This document shows, in pieces, positions 51,517 through 61,424 of a stretch of 64,000 nucleotides of DNA; position 1 is the stretch's first letter; each line of letters opens with the position of its first letter. The notes below the pieces were generated by a model. It saw only the letters and a list, made by a program, of their open reading frames with translations. It made no database searches and was not told where the DNA came from. This stretch comes from Nipponacmea schrenckii. Taxonomy: Eukaryota; Mollusca; Gastropoda; Lottiidae. The position numbers were made by a program, and so were the translations under genes. The stretch spans positions 4,402,001 through 4,466,000 of the forward strand of contig JAUJPP010000007.1 in the NCBI GenBank assembly GCA_030562195.1, read 5' to 3'.

Positions 51517-52149
51517 CTACAAAATACAAATAGAACACAATATACGAGTTGAATGTTTTTGAATCCGTCCACATATTATAAAACATCGGAATATTGTGTT
51601 TATAGTTTTTGCTTTTTTTCTTATCGTTCCTTGTTTTGTACCCATGGGCTGAATGTTAGACAGGACCATGTCCATGTGTATTGGACCTAATTTTGACCCA
51701 GGCAAAATAAAGAGTTTCTTAATATTAGTCATTAAGTTAATTTGAATATAATGAACATTACAATTTTGTCTTGCTTCAATAAAAGACCATTAGGTTAAAA
51801 TATTTAAAGTTTTCCAAATACAGTTTATTTTCATAGATTTGTCAACTTTTTCCTGACATTTAAGTCTTCAATTAAATGGTCAGCTTCTATGTAAACTGCA
51901 TCCCAGAAAATGGGACAAAACAAAAGATATAAACCTAACTGTCAATAAACATTTAGCCTGCACATATAACTGCGAAGTGCACTTGATGTATAATGACAAG
52001 ACTAATATTCTGCACAATGTTTGACACATGAAGTTCACACTCCTCATGAAAATAAATGAACTGTTGATAATTCTTTAGCCTCTAAATGTTGTGGAAAACA
52101 AGTTAACTTAAACTTTACATAAACTGTGCATACAACATACCATGGCTTA

Positions 52150-52450
52150 CAGAAAATCAGTGTCTTTGCACTTTGGGTATGCTGGAGACTGGAATGGCCC
52201 AGAATGAAGTTGCCAGACATTTTGGTGTCCATTGAAACACTTTCTTCTCTATGGCGAAGTTTTCAACATAATGGGAACACAAAAGATTTGCCCCAGTCAG
52301 GCGGTCCACATGTGATGTCACGTCAGCAAATCAATCATATTCAGCTGATCCATCTAAGGAATCAATTCCAGAGTTCCAGTTCGACTGCTCAGACCATTCC
52401 TGGCTTACATGCAATCAGTTCCAGGATTGTTCAGAACCAACCTTTAGAAC
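52150..52450 (+). mobile_element. Tc1-like transposase fragment, broken
   Basis: Plus strand. One frame reads GMLETGMAQNEVARHFGVH then a stop; the adjacent frame continues SSLWRSFQHNGNTKDLPQSG, then HIQLIHLRNQFQSS and later PGLHAISSRIVQN. This is the N-terminal helix-turn-helix region typical of Tc1-family transposases, with a frameshift and without the catalytic DDE part. Inactive. Confidence 0.85.
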
Positions 52451-52454
52451 AAAT

Positions 52455-52740
52455 TATCAGATCATCACGAAAATCAATAGAAATCATCTTCATAACGCCA
52501 CTGACCCACAAAATAAAAATCAAAAGAATCCAAAAAAATGTTAGCCTGTAGAGTGAGCATGAGTTTCACCCTATGGGCAATGGGGCGAAAAACGCTGAGT
52601 CAGACACAATACTTTGGTGAAAAATTATCGGATCATCTCGGAAAGCGATAGGGATCATCTTCATAATGACACTGACCCACAAAATTAAAATCAAAAGAAG
52701 ACAAAAAGAAATGTAGCCTGTAGAGTGAGCACAAACAAAT
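52455..52740 (+). repeat. Two copies of a ~105-bp segment
   Basis: 52455-52560 and 52626-52735 share ATCATCTTCATAA, CACTGACCCACAAAAT and TAGCCTGTAGAGTGAGCA with scattered differences. It directly follows the Tc1-like fragment. Confidence 0.8.
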
Positions 52741-52839
52741 GTGAACGGACCGCCGGGGCAATTACAATTTACGCCCAAAATAAATTTGTTGGCATATAAA
52801 AATGTTTAATTTTTTTGAAAATTTTGTTGAGTGAAGATA

Positions 52840-53690
52840 CCTGCAGCTTCCATGCACCTACAATACCATTATGATGCAATTTGCAAAACTCAAGGGCAAA
52901 AACCAATAAACTGTTGGAAAATCGTCAAATTCAAACTTGACCATCTTATCTATTTCAATACTCATACCAAGTCTCATCAAGTCTATTAAAATTGTAGCTT
53001 CTTTTGTACCCACAAAATATTAATGACGCAATTTTACTATAATAACTCAAAAACTGTTCATTAAAAAAATCGTCAAATTCAAACTTCACTAGTGTCTTAT
53101 CAATTTTAATCCTTACACAAGTTTTATCAAAATCCTTTGAAAATTGAAGCTTCTTATTGGAACCACAATAAAATTTTGACGTGATTTTACTAAGCCAAGG
53201 GCAGTAACTCATATTCATTACTTGAAAAATTGTCCAATTCAAACTTGACTGAAGTCTAATTAATTGAAATGCTCACACCAAGTTTCATCAAAATCCTTTA
53301 AAAATTGTAGGTTTAATTGCACCAACAATAAAATTTTGAGCAAGTCAAGAGCAATAACTCAAAAACAGTTCATCAAAAAAATCGTCAAATTCAAACTTTA
53401 CTACCTAATTGATTATCAATTCCAAAGCTCATACCAAGTTTCATTAAAACCCATTTAAAATTGTAGCTTCTATTGTGTTTACAACAAATATAGAGGCAGG
53501 GGCAATAACTCAAAAAACGTTTATCGAAAAATCGTCAAAATAGACCTTGACCGCCATCTTATCAATTCCAATGCTCAAACCAAGTTTCATTAAAATCCAT
53601 ATAAAATTGTACATGTAGCTTCTATAGTGTCTACAACAAATGTGGACGGACTGACAGGGGCGACAATATACGTTTAAAAATACGTATAAA
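52840..53690 (+). repeat. Five degenerate copies of a ~140-170-bp repeat
   Basis: Landmarks CCAAGTTTCATCAAAATCC, AAATTGTAGCTTCT and AGGGCAATAACTCAAAAAC recur at about 52972, 53109, 53279, 53433 and 53580. The last copy ends GGACGGACTGACAGGGGCGA. From general knowledge, similar phrases are abundant in mollusc genomes; that is recollection, not a search. Confidence 0.85.
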
Positions 53691-53874
53691 AATCAAAGAT
53701 TGCACAACCTGGAACTCAGACTCTAAGGAACAACATGTTTCAGGTTCTATTTTAATATTATTCAGAATAAGTTTATAAACTTCCACACATCAAATTGAAC
53801 TATTTATGCCTTTTCCTATTCCTCTGTTTTTTAAAAGTTGCACTTAGAAGATAGCTTAGATAAAAATTATTTTG

Positions 53875-54276
53875 TCATTTATTACAGTTGTGATTTCTTA
53901 AAGATTGTTCATAGAAAAACACATTTTGACAAATTTCACAAGTATATTTCATTTTTTGTGAGTTTCCAGATTTAGCATGAAAATAATCTACAAAAGTGCC
54001 TCTTTTAACTTTTGGTTTCACTGCTCTTGTTTTTCCTTTGAGTCTGCTCTTGGATAAACTACAAATATTTTTGGTTAAGTGAATTTTCTCCTTGCACAAA
54101 TTAAAATCACAACTATGAATATCTAAAGATGCTTTGTTGAAGAATTGAATAGAACAGATATCACATTGATACAGTTTTTGTTTTATGTATGTTGATGGTA
54201 TTGCTATGCTACTCTGCTCTGACATTATACCTATACTGTGAAACTTCTCTATTGATATCATAGACTTTTCACCATC
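53875..54276 (-). CDS. Terminal exon B2, two C2HC fingers ending HxC
   Basis: Minus strand. Acceptor TACCATTTCAG ending at 54277, first codon GAT, 133 residues. Two separated finger-like motifs: CDIC-X12-HSC near residue 40 and CEIC-X12-HNC near the C-terminus. Both have CX2CX12H then Cys after one residue, instead of HX4H. Between them is a basic, Lys/Arg-rich stretch of about 60 residues (KSRLKGKTRAVKPKVKR), a likely nuclear localisation or nucleic-acid contact region. Very different from the compact two-finger exons; phase 0 is kept. Confidence 0.8.
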   Translation of the reverse strand, partial: DGEKSMISIEKFHSIGIMSEQSSIAIPSTYIKQKLYQCDICSIQFFNKASLDIHSCDFNLCKEKIHLTKNICSLSKSRLKGKTRAVKPKVKRGTFVDYFHAKSGNSQKMKYTCEICQNVFFYEQSLRNHNCNK

Positions 54277-54429
54277 CTGAAATGGTAAAAAAGTTCATGA
54301 TGATCTGAGAAGTTTAACAGGTACGGTGTAAGTTATTACCTAATATCACAAATGAAAACACTTATAAGTTTATGATTATCTGACAACTAAACAGTTATAT
54401 AATTATTTTTAACATTAAGTCACAAAAGT

Positions 54430-55375
54430 CAAGTTAACATTGGTTTGGTAATCAATTACATTACACAATGGAATATTATGGTTTATAAAAATCTGAGAAG
54501 TTAACTTTGATTGCAGTGTGATATGATTATCAATTATATTACACAATGGAATATTATGGTTTATAATTATCTAAGAAGTAACATTGATATTAGCATGGTA
54601 TAATTATCAATTACATTACACAATGGAATATTATGGTTTATAATAATCTAAGAAGTAACATTGATATTAGCATGGTATAATTATCAATTATATTACACAA
54701 TGGAATATTATGGTTTATAATAATCTAAGAAGTAACATTGATAGTAGCATGGTATAATTATCAATTACATTACACAATGGAAGTTGTGGTTTATAATAAT
54801 CTAAGAAGTAACATTGATAGTAGCATGGTATAATTATCAATTACATTACACAATGGAATGTAATGGTTTATAATAATCTAAGAAGTAACATTGATATTAG
54901 CATGGTATAATTATCAATTATATTACACAATGGAATATTATGGTTTATAATAATCTAAGAAGTAACATTGATAGTAGCATGGTACAATTATCAATTACAT
55001 TACACAATGGAAGTTGTGGTTTATAATAATCTAAGACGTAACATTGATAGTAGCATGGTACAATTATCAATTACATTACATTACATTATCAATTACATTA
55101 CACAATGGAATGTAATGGTTTATAATTATCTAAGAAGTAACATTGATAGTAGCATGGTACAATTATCAGTTACATTACACAATGGAATGTCCTGGTTGAA
55201 GATAATCTGAGAAGTTAACTTTGATAGTAGGATATGATAATCAATTACATTATGCAATGGAAGTTGCAGTTTATAATAATCAGAGAAATTATTATTGATA
55301 GCAGTATGGTATGATTATCAGTTACATTACACAATGGAATTTGCAGTTCATAATAATCTGAGAAATTAAATGTTA
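54430..55375. repeat. Satellite, about 12 copies of a 77-bp unit
   Basis: The unit runs AAGTAACATTGATA(T/G)TAGCA - TGGTATAATTATCAATTACA - TTACACAATGGAATATTATG - GTTTATAATAATCTAAG. Central copies are nearly identical; outer copies are more diverged. One copy carries a small internal expansion at about 55075. Frames through it are not genes. The rest of 54277-56237 shows nothing. Confidence 0.95.
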
Positions 55376-56237
55376 ACAGTCATTGTTTGGTAATTTAATA
55401 ATACACTCTATATTCCAAAAATTAAAAAAGCACTAAAAAACAATGTTTTATATTACTCTGAAATGTTTGAAAGAAATGAAAGTCAATATATATTGAAAAT
55501 AGTCAGCTTACAAATTTAGAAGCATAAACTATCTATGCCATTCCTGTAGTAGGATACTACAAATCAAAAATTCATGTCAATCAACTAGAGGACAAAGTAC
55601 AACTTAACTGAAAACATATCAATATATACACTATAATATAAGATATTATTTTAAAATAATCATCTTTGTAGCAACAGAAATGTTTGTTTCTTAAATGAAT
55701 TCTAAATCATTCTGATAAGCATCTGAATTGCCGTCACCATGTAATGGAATGAGATCACCTGGCACTTTACAGGTAGCACCCCTGATGCAGAAGTTATGTG
55801 TGGAATAGTCTAGTGGATCAAATCCAATTCAGGCTGTCTATAAGGAATGGCATTAGATTAACACCATTTTTCAACCAAAATAACGTGTCCCTGATTCCAT
55901 GGGTAATAACTTAATCATTTCGTCAAAAGCCTAAACAGATCCAGGTCACTATGTTGTTAAAGAGATCAAATTGATCAGAGAACTGAACCTGAGTGAAATT
56001 ATAAAGTGTAGTTAACTAGATTTAAACTGAGCAATATTATACTGAATTCAATCAAACATAGATTACACTACAACTAATTATAGTGAATAGTAATTAATCA
56101 TGGATTAGACTAAAAGAAATTATAGTTAATGGTACTATCAATGATAGAGTGTTGCATCACAGAACTGATACTTAATTCTATAATATTAAAAATCCCCGTC
56201 CAAGTTTGGCAATGAATGAGCTTTAATAAAATAATTA

Positions 56238-56912
56238 TTATTTTTTCTGACAGGTTTCCATATGCTTTATTCTTGTTGACCGCCATTTAAATGGTTTATT
56301 ACAATAATCACAATTGTATCTTGGTTCATTTCCATGTACTCCTTTAATGTGATCTTGTAGTCCTTGACCAGTGGTACAATTAATACCACAAACATGGCAC
56401 TGAAATCTCTGTTTAGAACAGGACTCCATATGTCTGAATCGTGATGATCGCCATTTAAATGATTTATGACAATTATCACACTTGTATCTCATCTCCTTAC
56501 CATGTACACCATGTATATGATCATGAAGGCTTTCATTTGTAGAGGTATTGATTCCACAGACATGGCATTGTTTGCCATCAGTTGGAACAATTTGTCCACA
56601 ACATTTTAATAAATGTCTACGCAGTGTGGTCGGGTAATAAAAGCTACGAAAACATTTATCACAATTTAGTTTGATACCATTGTGTTTATTAGTATGACCT
56701 TCATAAGAATTTTTGCTGAAAAATTGTACATTGCATTGTTGACAGAAATATTTCTCACGGGTTCTTCCATGTTTAGAGTTCAGGTGATTCTGTAGGCTTT
56801 TCTTTGAATAAAAAGTTTTATCACACTTGCTACAAGATGAACTGGTTCTGGCAGTTAACAACAATTTTAAAGCATTCTTAGTTTGGTCTTTTACATTTTT
56901 CTTAGTGATTTT
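56238..56912 (-). CDS. Terminal exon B1, seven fingers alternating C2H2 and C2HC
   Basis: Minus strand. Acceptor TCATATTTCAG ending at 56913, first codon AAA, phase 0, 224 residues. Fingers in order: CSKC...H (C2H2), CQQC...HX3H, CDKC...HX3C, CHVC...H, CDNC...HX3C, CHVC...H, CDYC...HX3C. The last four form two copies of a C2H2 + C2HC pair (CHVCGIN... followed by C..C.K.FKWRS(S/T)R..HME(S/T)C). The CHVCGIN fingers lack the core Phe. It is the first terminal exon of unit B after the constant exons. An ATG-less frame from the acceptor supports splicing to the constant part. Confidence 0.88.
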   Translation of the reverse strand, partial: KITKKNVKDQTKNALKLLLTARTSSSCSKCDKTFYSKKSLQNHLNSKHGRTREKYFCQQCNVQFFSKNSYEGHTNKHNGIKLNCDKCFRSFYYPTTLRRHLLKCCGQIVPTDGKQCHVCGINTSTNESLHDHIHGVHGKEMRYKCDNCHKSFKWRSSRFRHMESCSKQRFQCHVCGINCTTGQGLQDHIKGVHGNEPRYNCDYCNKPFKWRSTRIKHMETCQKK

Positions 56913-57352
56913 CTGAAATATGAGGTAAATATTTCAATTATAATAAAGCTAAGGAGCTTGAACATAATACTATTTTCTTTTGTATTAAAATGTCATTTTG
57001 ATTTTCTTCTTAATTTATATATTTTGTTATGATGTTCATTAAAAAAAATGAAATTTGTCAAAAAGAAATAATACTTACACAAAAGAATCTACTTGTATGT
57101 TCGAAGCTCCAAATAGGCGACAAAAAATGGATCATGGATGAAACAAATGAATTAATAAGCAGAAACAATTTGAAGGAACTACACCAGGTAGATTGAGTTT
57201 TAGTTTAAAAGTTGAGATATATGATACTTCATCTATCTCAACACTTTTTTGTTTTCAAAATGATTACCAAATGACAGTTGAATCTTAGATCAGCTCCCAG
57301 GCAGTCTTATGAGGTTAATAAAATAAACACAATTTCTACATTATTTAAATGT

Positions 57353-57493
57353 GAATCTTGTAATTGTTATGAGGAAATAAATGCTTGTTTTATCATGTGA
57401 CAGGACAAATGACCTGGAGAAGTGGGTTGTGTACGTCTTTCACGAGATAAACCTGCATTTATTTCCTCATAACGATTACAAGATCCGCATTCA
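57353..57493. mobile_element. Short foldback element
   Basis: Two arms of about 30 bp in inverted orientation: left GAATCTTGTAATTGTTATGA GGAAATAAATGC, and right its near-perfect reverse complement (57455-57485), separated by about 70 bp. It would fold into a stable hairpin. Probably a tiny MITE. Confidence 0.75.
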
Positions 57494-58568
57494 TTAATTA
57501 TATTTACATTGGTTTGTCTTTTTGGATGGAATACTCCCAAATGTTTTCTTATTTAACAGTAAAAATGCCTGAAACCATTGTGATTTCCAGTATCTGTCAA
57601 TCAAGCTAAGTGGGGCGTGTCATTGCCTCAAATCTTAAGATTGAATCATTGTTTGCTTCAAAATGAATTTGACGGCATATTGTCACATCACAGACTACAG
57701 TTATTGGACAATAAACGCCTGTTAAATAACTTGACAATAAACATTTTACAGAAATTGTATTGCTTTGCATAAAAGAGATTGTAATGAGGTTTTCTAAATT
57801 TTTATGTGTATCTTGGAAACTAATAATAACTCTATGCAATTTTCCAATTTTTAAATCAAACGCAAATTTAAGCAGGAATCACATACATTCGATTGGAAAT
57901 TGGAAGGTACAAATTTATGCTATCAGATGAAAATAATTTTTTTTGAAACATTCAGCTCAAGGTATTTTAAGAACCATTACATAATCTTGTTATGATTATA
58001 ATAATATAGTGGTAAAAAAAAAGCTTGGTTTGTCTTTTTTTTCATCCTGATATTTAACTAAAATATTCAACAATATCTAATAGCACTGTTTCTGATTTCA
58101 GATTCACACAAGACAGTTATAACATGTATACCAAGCTCATTATGTTTAGTGCTATGAGCGTTATGTATAAAAGTTAGAATATCAAAGTCAAAAGAAAGAT
58201 TGCTTATAATATTTTGTCATACAGTGAAGTGCAATGAGTGTCATGCTAAGATTGCTAATTTTTGTATATGAAAGATGAAATTATTTACTATGGCCAGTTG
58301 GCAAGTGGTTCTGGTAGCCTGGTGTTTATTAATTCGATATGGATCCAATAATTGAGGTTTTATGCTTACTATTGCATACTGGTATGACATTAACTTGGAA
58401 CTACTTGAAACAAAATTGAACAAACAATATTCTGACCGGAGTACAAAAGTTAAAACAATTCTATCCATTATCAATCACTTATTATTGATTGCAGACAGGT
58501 TTGTTTACTACAAAAACAAAAAATAATTTGCTCATATACTAGTATGATTTCCATAGATTGGGGTAGTG

Positions 58569-58719
58569 GGGGGGGGAGGACTACTATCTCGGGAAAGCAC
58601 GTGCCTAGGCCTCAGACTTAATATTTAATTCCTTGCACCGATCTGGATTCGAACCCACGGCACCTAGTCGCCTAGCATACAACAATCCAACTCGCTAACC
58701 ACTGAGCCATTCACCACCC
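58569..58719 (-). mobile_element. tRNA-derived SINE with 12-bp target duplication
   Basis: Minus strand. The head has a tRNA-like A box (TGGCTCAGTGGTTAGCGAG) and B box (GGGTTCGAATCCAG) at tRNA spacing, then a non-tRNA body and a C-rich tail (plus strand shows a G run at 58568-58576). Both flanks carry ATTGGGGTAGTG (58557-58568 and 58720-58731), a perfect target-site duplication, so the insertion is recent. Too long and extended to be a tRNA gene. Confidence 0.9.
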
Positions 58720-59337
58720 ATTGGGGTAGTGTTATACAAATGTAGGAAAATTATACATCAAATTTGTATTTCATAAAGTCGAATAAATGCTTCATCAACA
58801 CCAAATAGTATTATCATTTCATCGTTTATACCTAAGTGGAGTACTTCGTTTTATTAAGTGCCTTGAATTCTATTTTGTTTTAAAATTGTCAGCTTTGTTA
58901 AAAAACATTAACGATACTGACTTATCATCAAAGTAGGGTAATTTTTGTTGATTATCACAAATTTGTAGGAATATAAGTTATGAGCTGAACTAAAAGGCAT
59001 GGCTGTGAAACTATACCAGTACCGGTACCCAGTTTTAAGTCACTCCATTATGTAAGTATATCATGTTGAAATGATTGACAACAATGAATGAAACCAATAA
59101 GCCAAGCCAACAAAGAGTAAATTCAAAATCATCCAAATTGGTTTTAATACTATTATCACAACACGAACAAACTTCAAAGTGTCTTTTTGAAAAAACAGAC
59201 ATTAGAGACATTCATTATACTACATGGAAAAATCTTTTGCTGTCTGATATGGAATTTCCAATAAAAATTTTAAAACTTTGTATTGTCTGTTTAATTGGTT
59301 TTATTCAATGAATTTTGGAAAATAAAGTCTTACTTAC

Positions 59338-59378
59338 CACGCCTGCATTTTTAGAATAATCTGAACTTGTACTTGGAA
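59338..59378 (-). CDS. Unit B constant exon 3 (41 bp)
   Basis: Minus strand. Acceptor AAATATTTCAG before 59378 and donor GTAAGT after 59338. Taking one base from the previous exon, it encodes V-PSTSSDYSKNAGV and ends in phase 0, exactly what every terminal exon needs. Ser/Thr-rich with no domain. The phase agreement is the main reason I accept such a small exon. All ten terminal exons follow it in the same orientation. Confidence 0.8.
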
Positions 59379-59530
59379 CTGAAATATTTACAGTTTACAT
59401 TGAATAACTTAATTAAGATAAAAATATACTTGATACAAACAAGGAACAAACTCAATCATAAACAAAACTTATAGAACTTTTCAATACAGTGAGTATCATG
59501 TACATGTACTTATAATGGGATTAAACCTAC

Positions 59531-59698
59531 CTGATTGGTAACCTGCACCAGACATTCCAGGTATATGTGGTACATCATAATTAGATTCTGTACCAGTTTT
59601 TAACCCTATTGTTTGTTCTCGTAATGTATTAAAGAACTCCTCTGAATCTTGTTCCTGTTTGATCATATTACTATCATCACCCTCATCTTGAGAAAACA
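59531..59698 (-). CDS. Unit B constant exon 2 (168 bp)
   Basis: Minus strand. Acceptor TTTTTTTTTCAG before 59698; donor CAG|GTAGGT after 59531. It joins exon 1 in phase 1 and leaves in phase 1. It encodes about 56 residues: FSQDEGDDSNMIKQEQDSEEF and so on, acidic, then Gly/Pro/Tyr-containing (YDVPHIPGMSGAGYQS). IKQE fits the SUMO-attachment pattern (hydrophobic-K-x-E). No folded domain recognised; likely a flexible linker between the N-terminal domain and the fingers. Confidence 0.85.
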
Positions 59699-59912
59699 CT
59701 GAAAAAAAAAATATTTCAAAATATATGCAAGTATGCAACTATTTTCAGAGATAACATAAGAGTGTAATGAAAATAGTGTAATATTAATATATATTTAAAT
59801 TTCAATATGCCGGTAATGAAAATCAAAATACTAACAACATGACAGACCATTTTCAAGGAAGTTTTAATTTCTTAAACATTTGTTTACAAAAAGGTACAGG
59901 TATTTAAAAATA

Positions 59913-60557
59913 TTAAAGTTGGTTTCCCTTATTTTCAAATATACATATATATAACATACATGTAATTGGACCGGTAATACTTATATCAAAAGAAAGTAGA
60001 GGTGTTCTTATGACTGGGAAAAATATCAGATGGTCCCACAAGTCCTTAATTAACTCGTAATTAGGCTATTTATGACGGGATTTCCCTTGGTAGGGTACTA
60101 CCATAGGTATGTACGTCAAGTCTCAAATGTCGCTCAAATGTCGTTGATCTTTTTTTGATCATCCAGTCTGTTAATTCGGTACGTAACCTGACGCTGTGGT
60201 TGTTAATGGCATTTTGGTATTCCATTTATTATCTCTAGCAAAAGGCAATAAAACATTTAGATATCACTTTGTAGAAACATTATGAATTAATTTAAATAAG
60301 TTTTAACTCACTAATAATAAAATACAAAATCAATTCTTATACGCCTTCATTCATATAATGTCATTTGGTCACATGAACAAACATGGAGTCTAAATTTAGC
60401 GTTTCAAAGCAGATCAGAGTCAAATGGATTCCACAAGCATTTCTACGTCCACATAGGTCTTTTGAACTTGAGAATATATGGATTATTCATTAGAAACCCC
60501 AATTAATCAATTAGTAAGCTTAATTTGGCTCTAATTAATGAGGGAAACCAACTTTAA
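59913..60557. mobile_element. TTAA-flanked MITE, copy 2
   Basis: 645 bp bounded by TTAA, with perfect 13-bp terminal inverted repeats AGTTGGTTTCCCT / AGGGAAACCAACT. Strongly similar to 11247-11862. It ends about 24 bp from the splice donor of unit B constant exon 1 (GT at 60581-60580), so it is inserted at the very start of the intron. Confidence 0.88.
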
Positions 60558-60581
60558 ATGTACCGGTATGTATTTCCATAC

Positions 60582-61424
60582 CTGAATTATTTTGTAAGTC
60601 TTCATCACCTTCAGAATTTTCTTTTGCCTCTTGTTTAACCCTTGACAAGTCCACATGCCCAGATATTTCTGTACTAAATGGTAGGTTTGATGTTGATTTA
60701 GAACTAGAAGGTGTTTGTAAAGGACTGATCGATAAATTTTTATCATCTTTAACTTGTTCTTCTGAATCAAATCCAACATTGTGAAAAACCTCATAATCAT
60801 CATACTTCTGTACATAATCATCTGATGGATGATGAACTGGAGGTACACGATTGTCACTTTCTTCCTCAGACTGAGTTTTAGATCCTGTTTCTGACGGTCC
60901 AAATGTCACTAACAAATCTGAATCTAAATCAATTTCAATGGTATCCTTAGGTGGTGATAATTTAGGGACTTTTGGACTAGAGTTTCTACTATTAGATATC
61001 CGTTTTTTTGATTGTGAATGATAATGGGAAGATTGTGTGAAATTATTATGAAAGCTTGAAGATGTAGAAAATCTATTTTTAGGAAGCTGTCTATCACCAG
61101 AAGTATCTGAATTAACAACTCCTGGTTTTCCAAGTATATCAGGTGTAGTTTGAAGTAAGGGTCTATTGCAATTTTTCTTTGGTGTTTTTTGTTGTGGATC
61201 AGTGGCATAGAAACTTTTACTGATAAATGTCGTTGAAGATTCATCACTTTTAGAAACTTTTTCATTCACAATATAATTAAATTCTGTTGCACTATCAACT
61301 GTCAAAAATAAATGGCCCACAATTTTCACATTTTGATCAAATTCTACGTTTCCATGACATACAGCTTGTAAATTTTTCACCAATGCTGAGATAAATTGTG
61401 ATGTTGATTGACTCTTCATTTTCT
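60582..61424 (-). CDS. Unit B constant exon 1: novel N-terminal domain
   Basis: Minus strand. An acceptor TTTTCACAG precedes 61424 and the ATG is at 61419, so there is probably a further 5' UTR exon. The donor CAG|GTATGG leaves after 60582 in phase 1. The exon encodes 279 residues plus one base. Residues about 5-75 (FISALVKNLQAVCHG, IVGHLFLTVDS, EFNYIVNEKVSKSD, FISKSFYATDPQQK) are strongly conserved in unit C and look like a compact alpha/beta domain; it is not a BTB fold by any motif I can see, and I do not recognise it. The rest is Ser/Pro/Asp-rich, with a basic SKKRISNSRNSSPK stretch (possible nuclear signal) and a VKQE SUMO-type site. Expected to serve as the shared protein-interaction part of all unit B isoforms. 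Confidence 0.88.

Noticed and set aside
52126..52551. A 141-codon gene
   Set aside because: The frame mixes out-of-frame and in-frame parts of a Tc1-like transposase fragment; it is a broken element, not a gene.
54968..55210. 80-codon plus-strand frame
   Set aside because: Runs through the 77-bp satellite.
58569..58719. A functional tRNA gene
   Set aside because: tRNA-like boxes are present, but the element continues into a non-tRNA body with a C-rich tail and has a target duplication; it is a SINE.
59075..59311. 78-codon plus-strand frame in the first large intron of unit B
   Set aside because: Begins with ATG, but there is no motif, no splice context and no relation to the units; likely chance.
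60531..61265. Two minus-strand frames of 123 and 113 codons overlapping constant exon 1
   Set aside because: Alternative frames of the same exon; only the frame starting at 61419 is conserved with unit C.
60582..61419. BTB domain in the constant region
   Set aside because: I looked for it because of the lola-like design; none of the usual BTB blocks is visible in the 279 residues.
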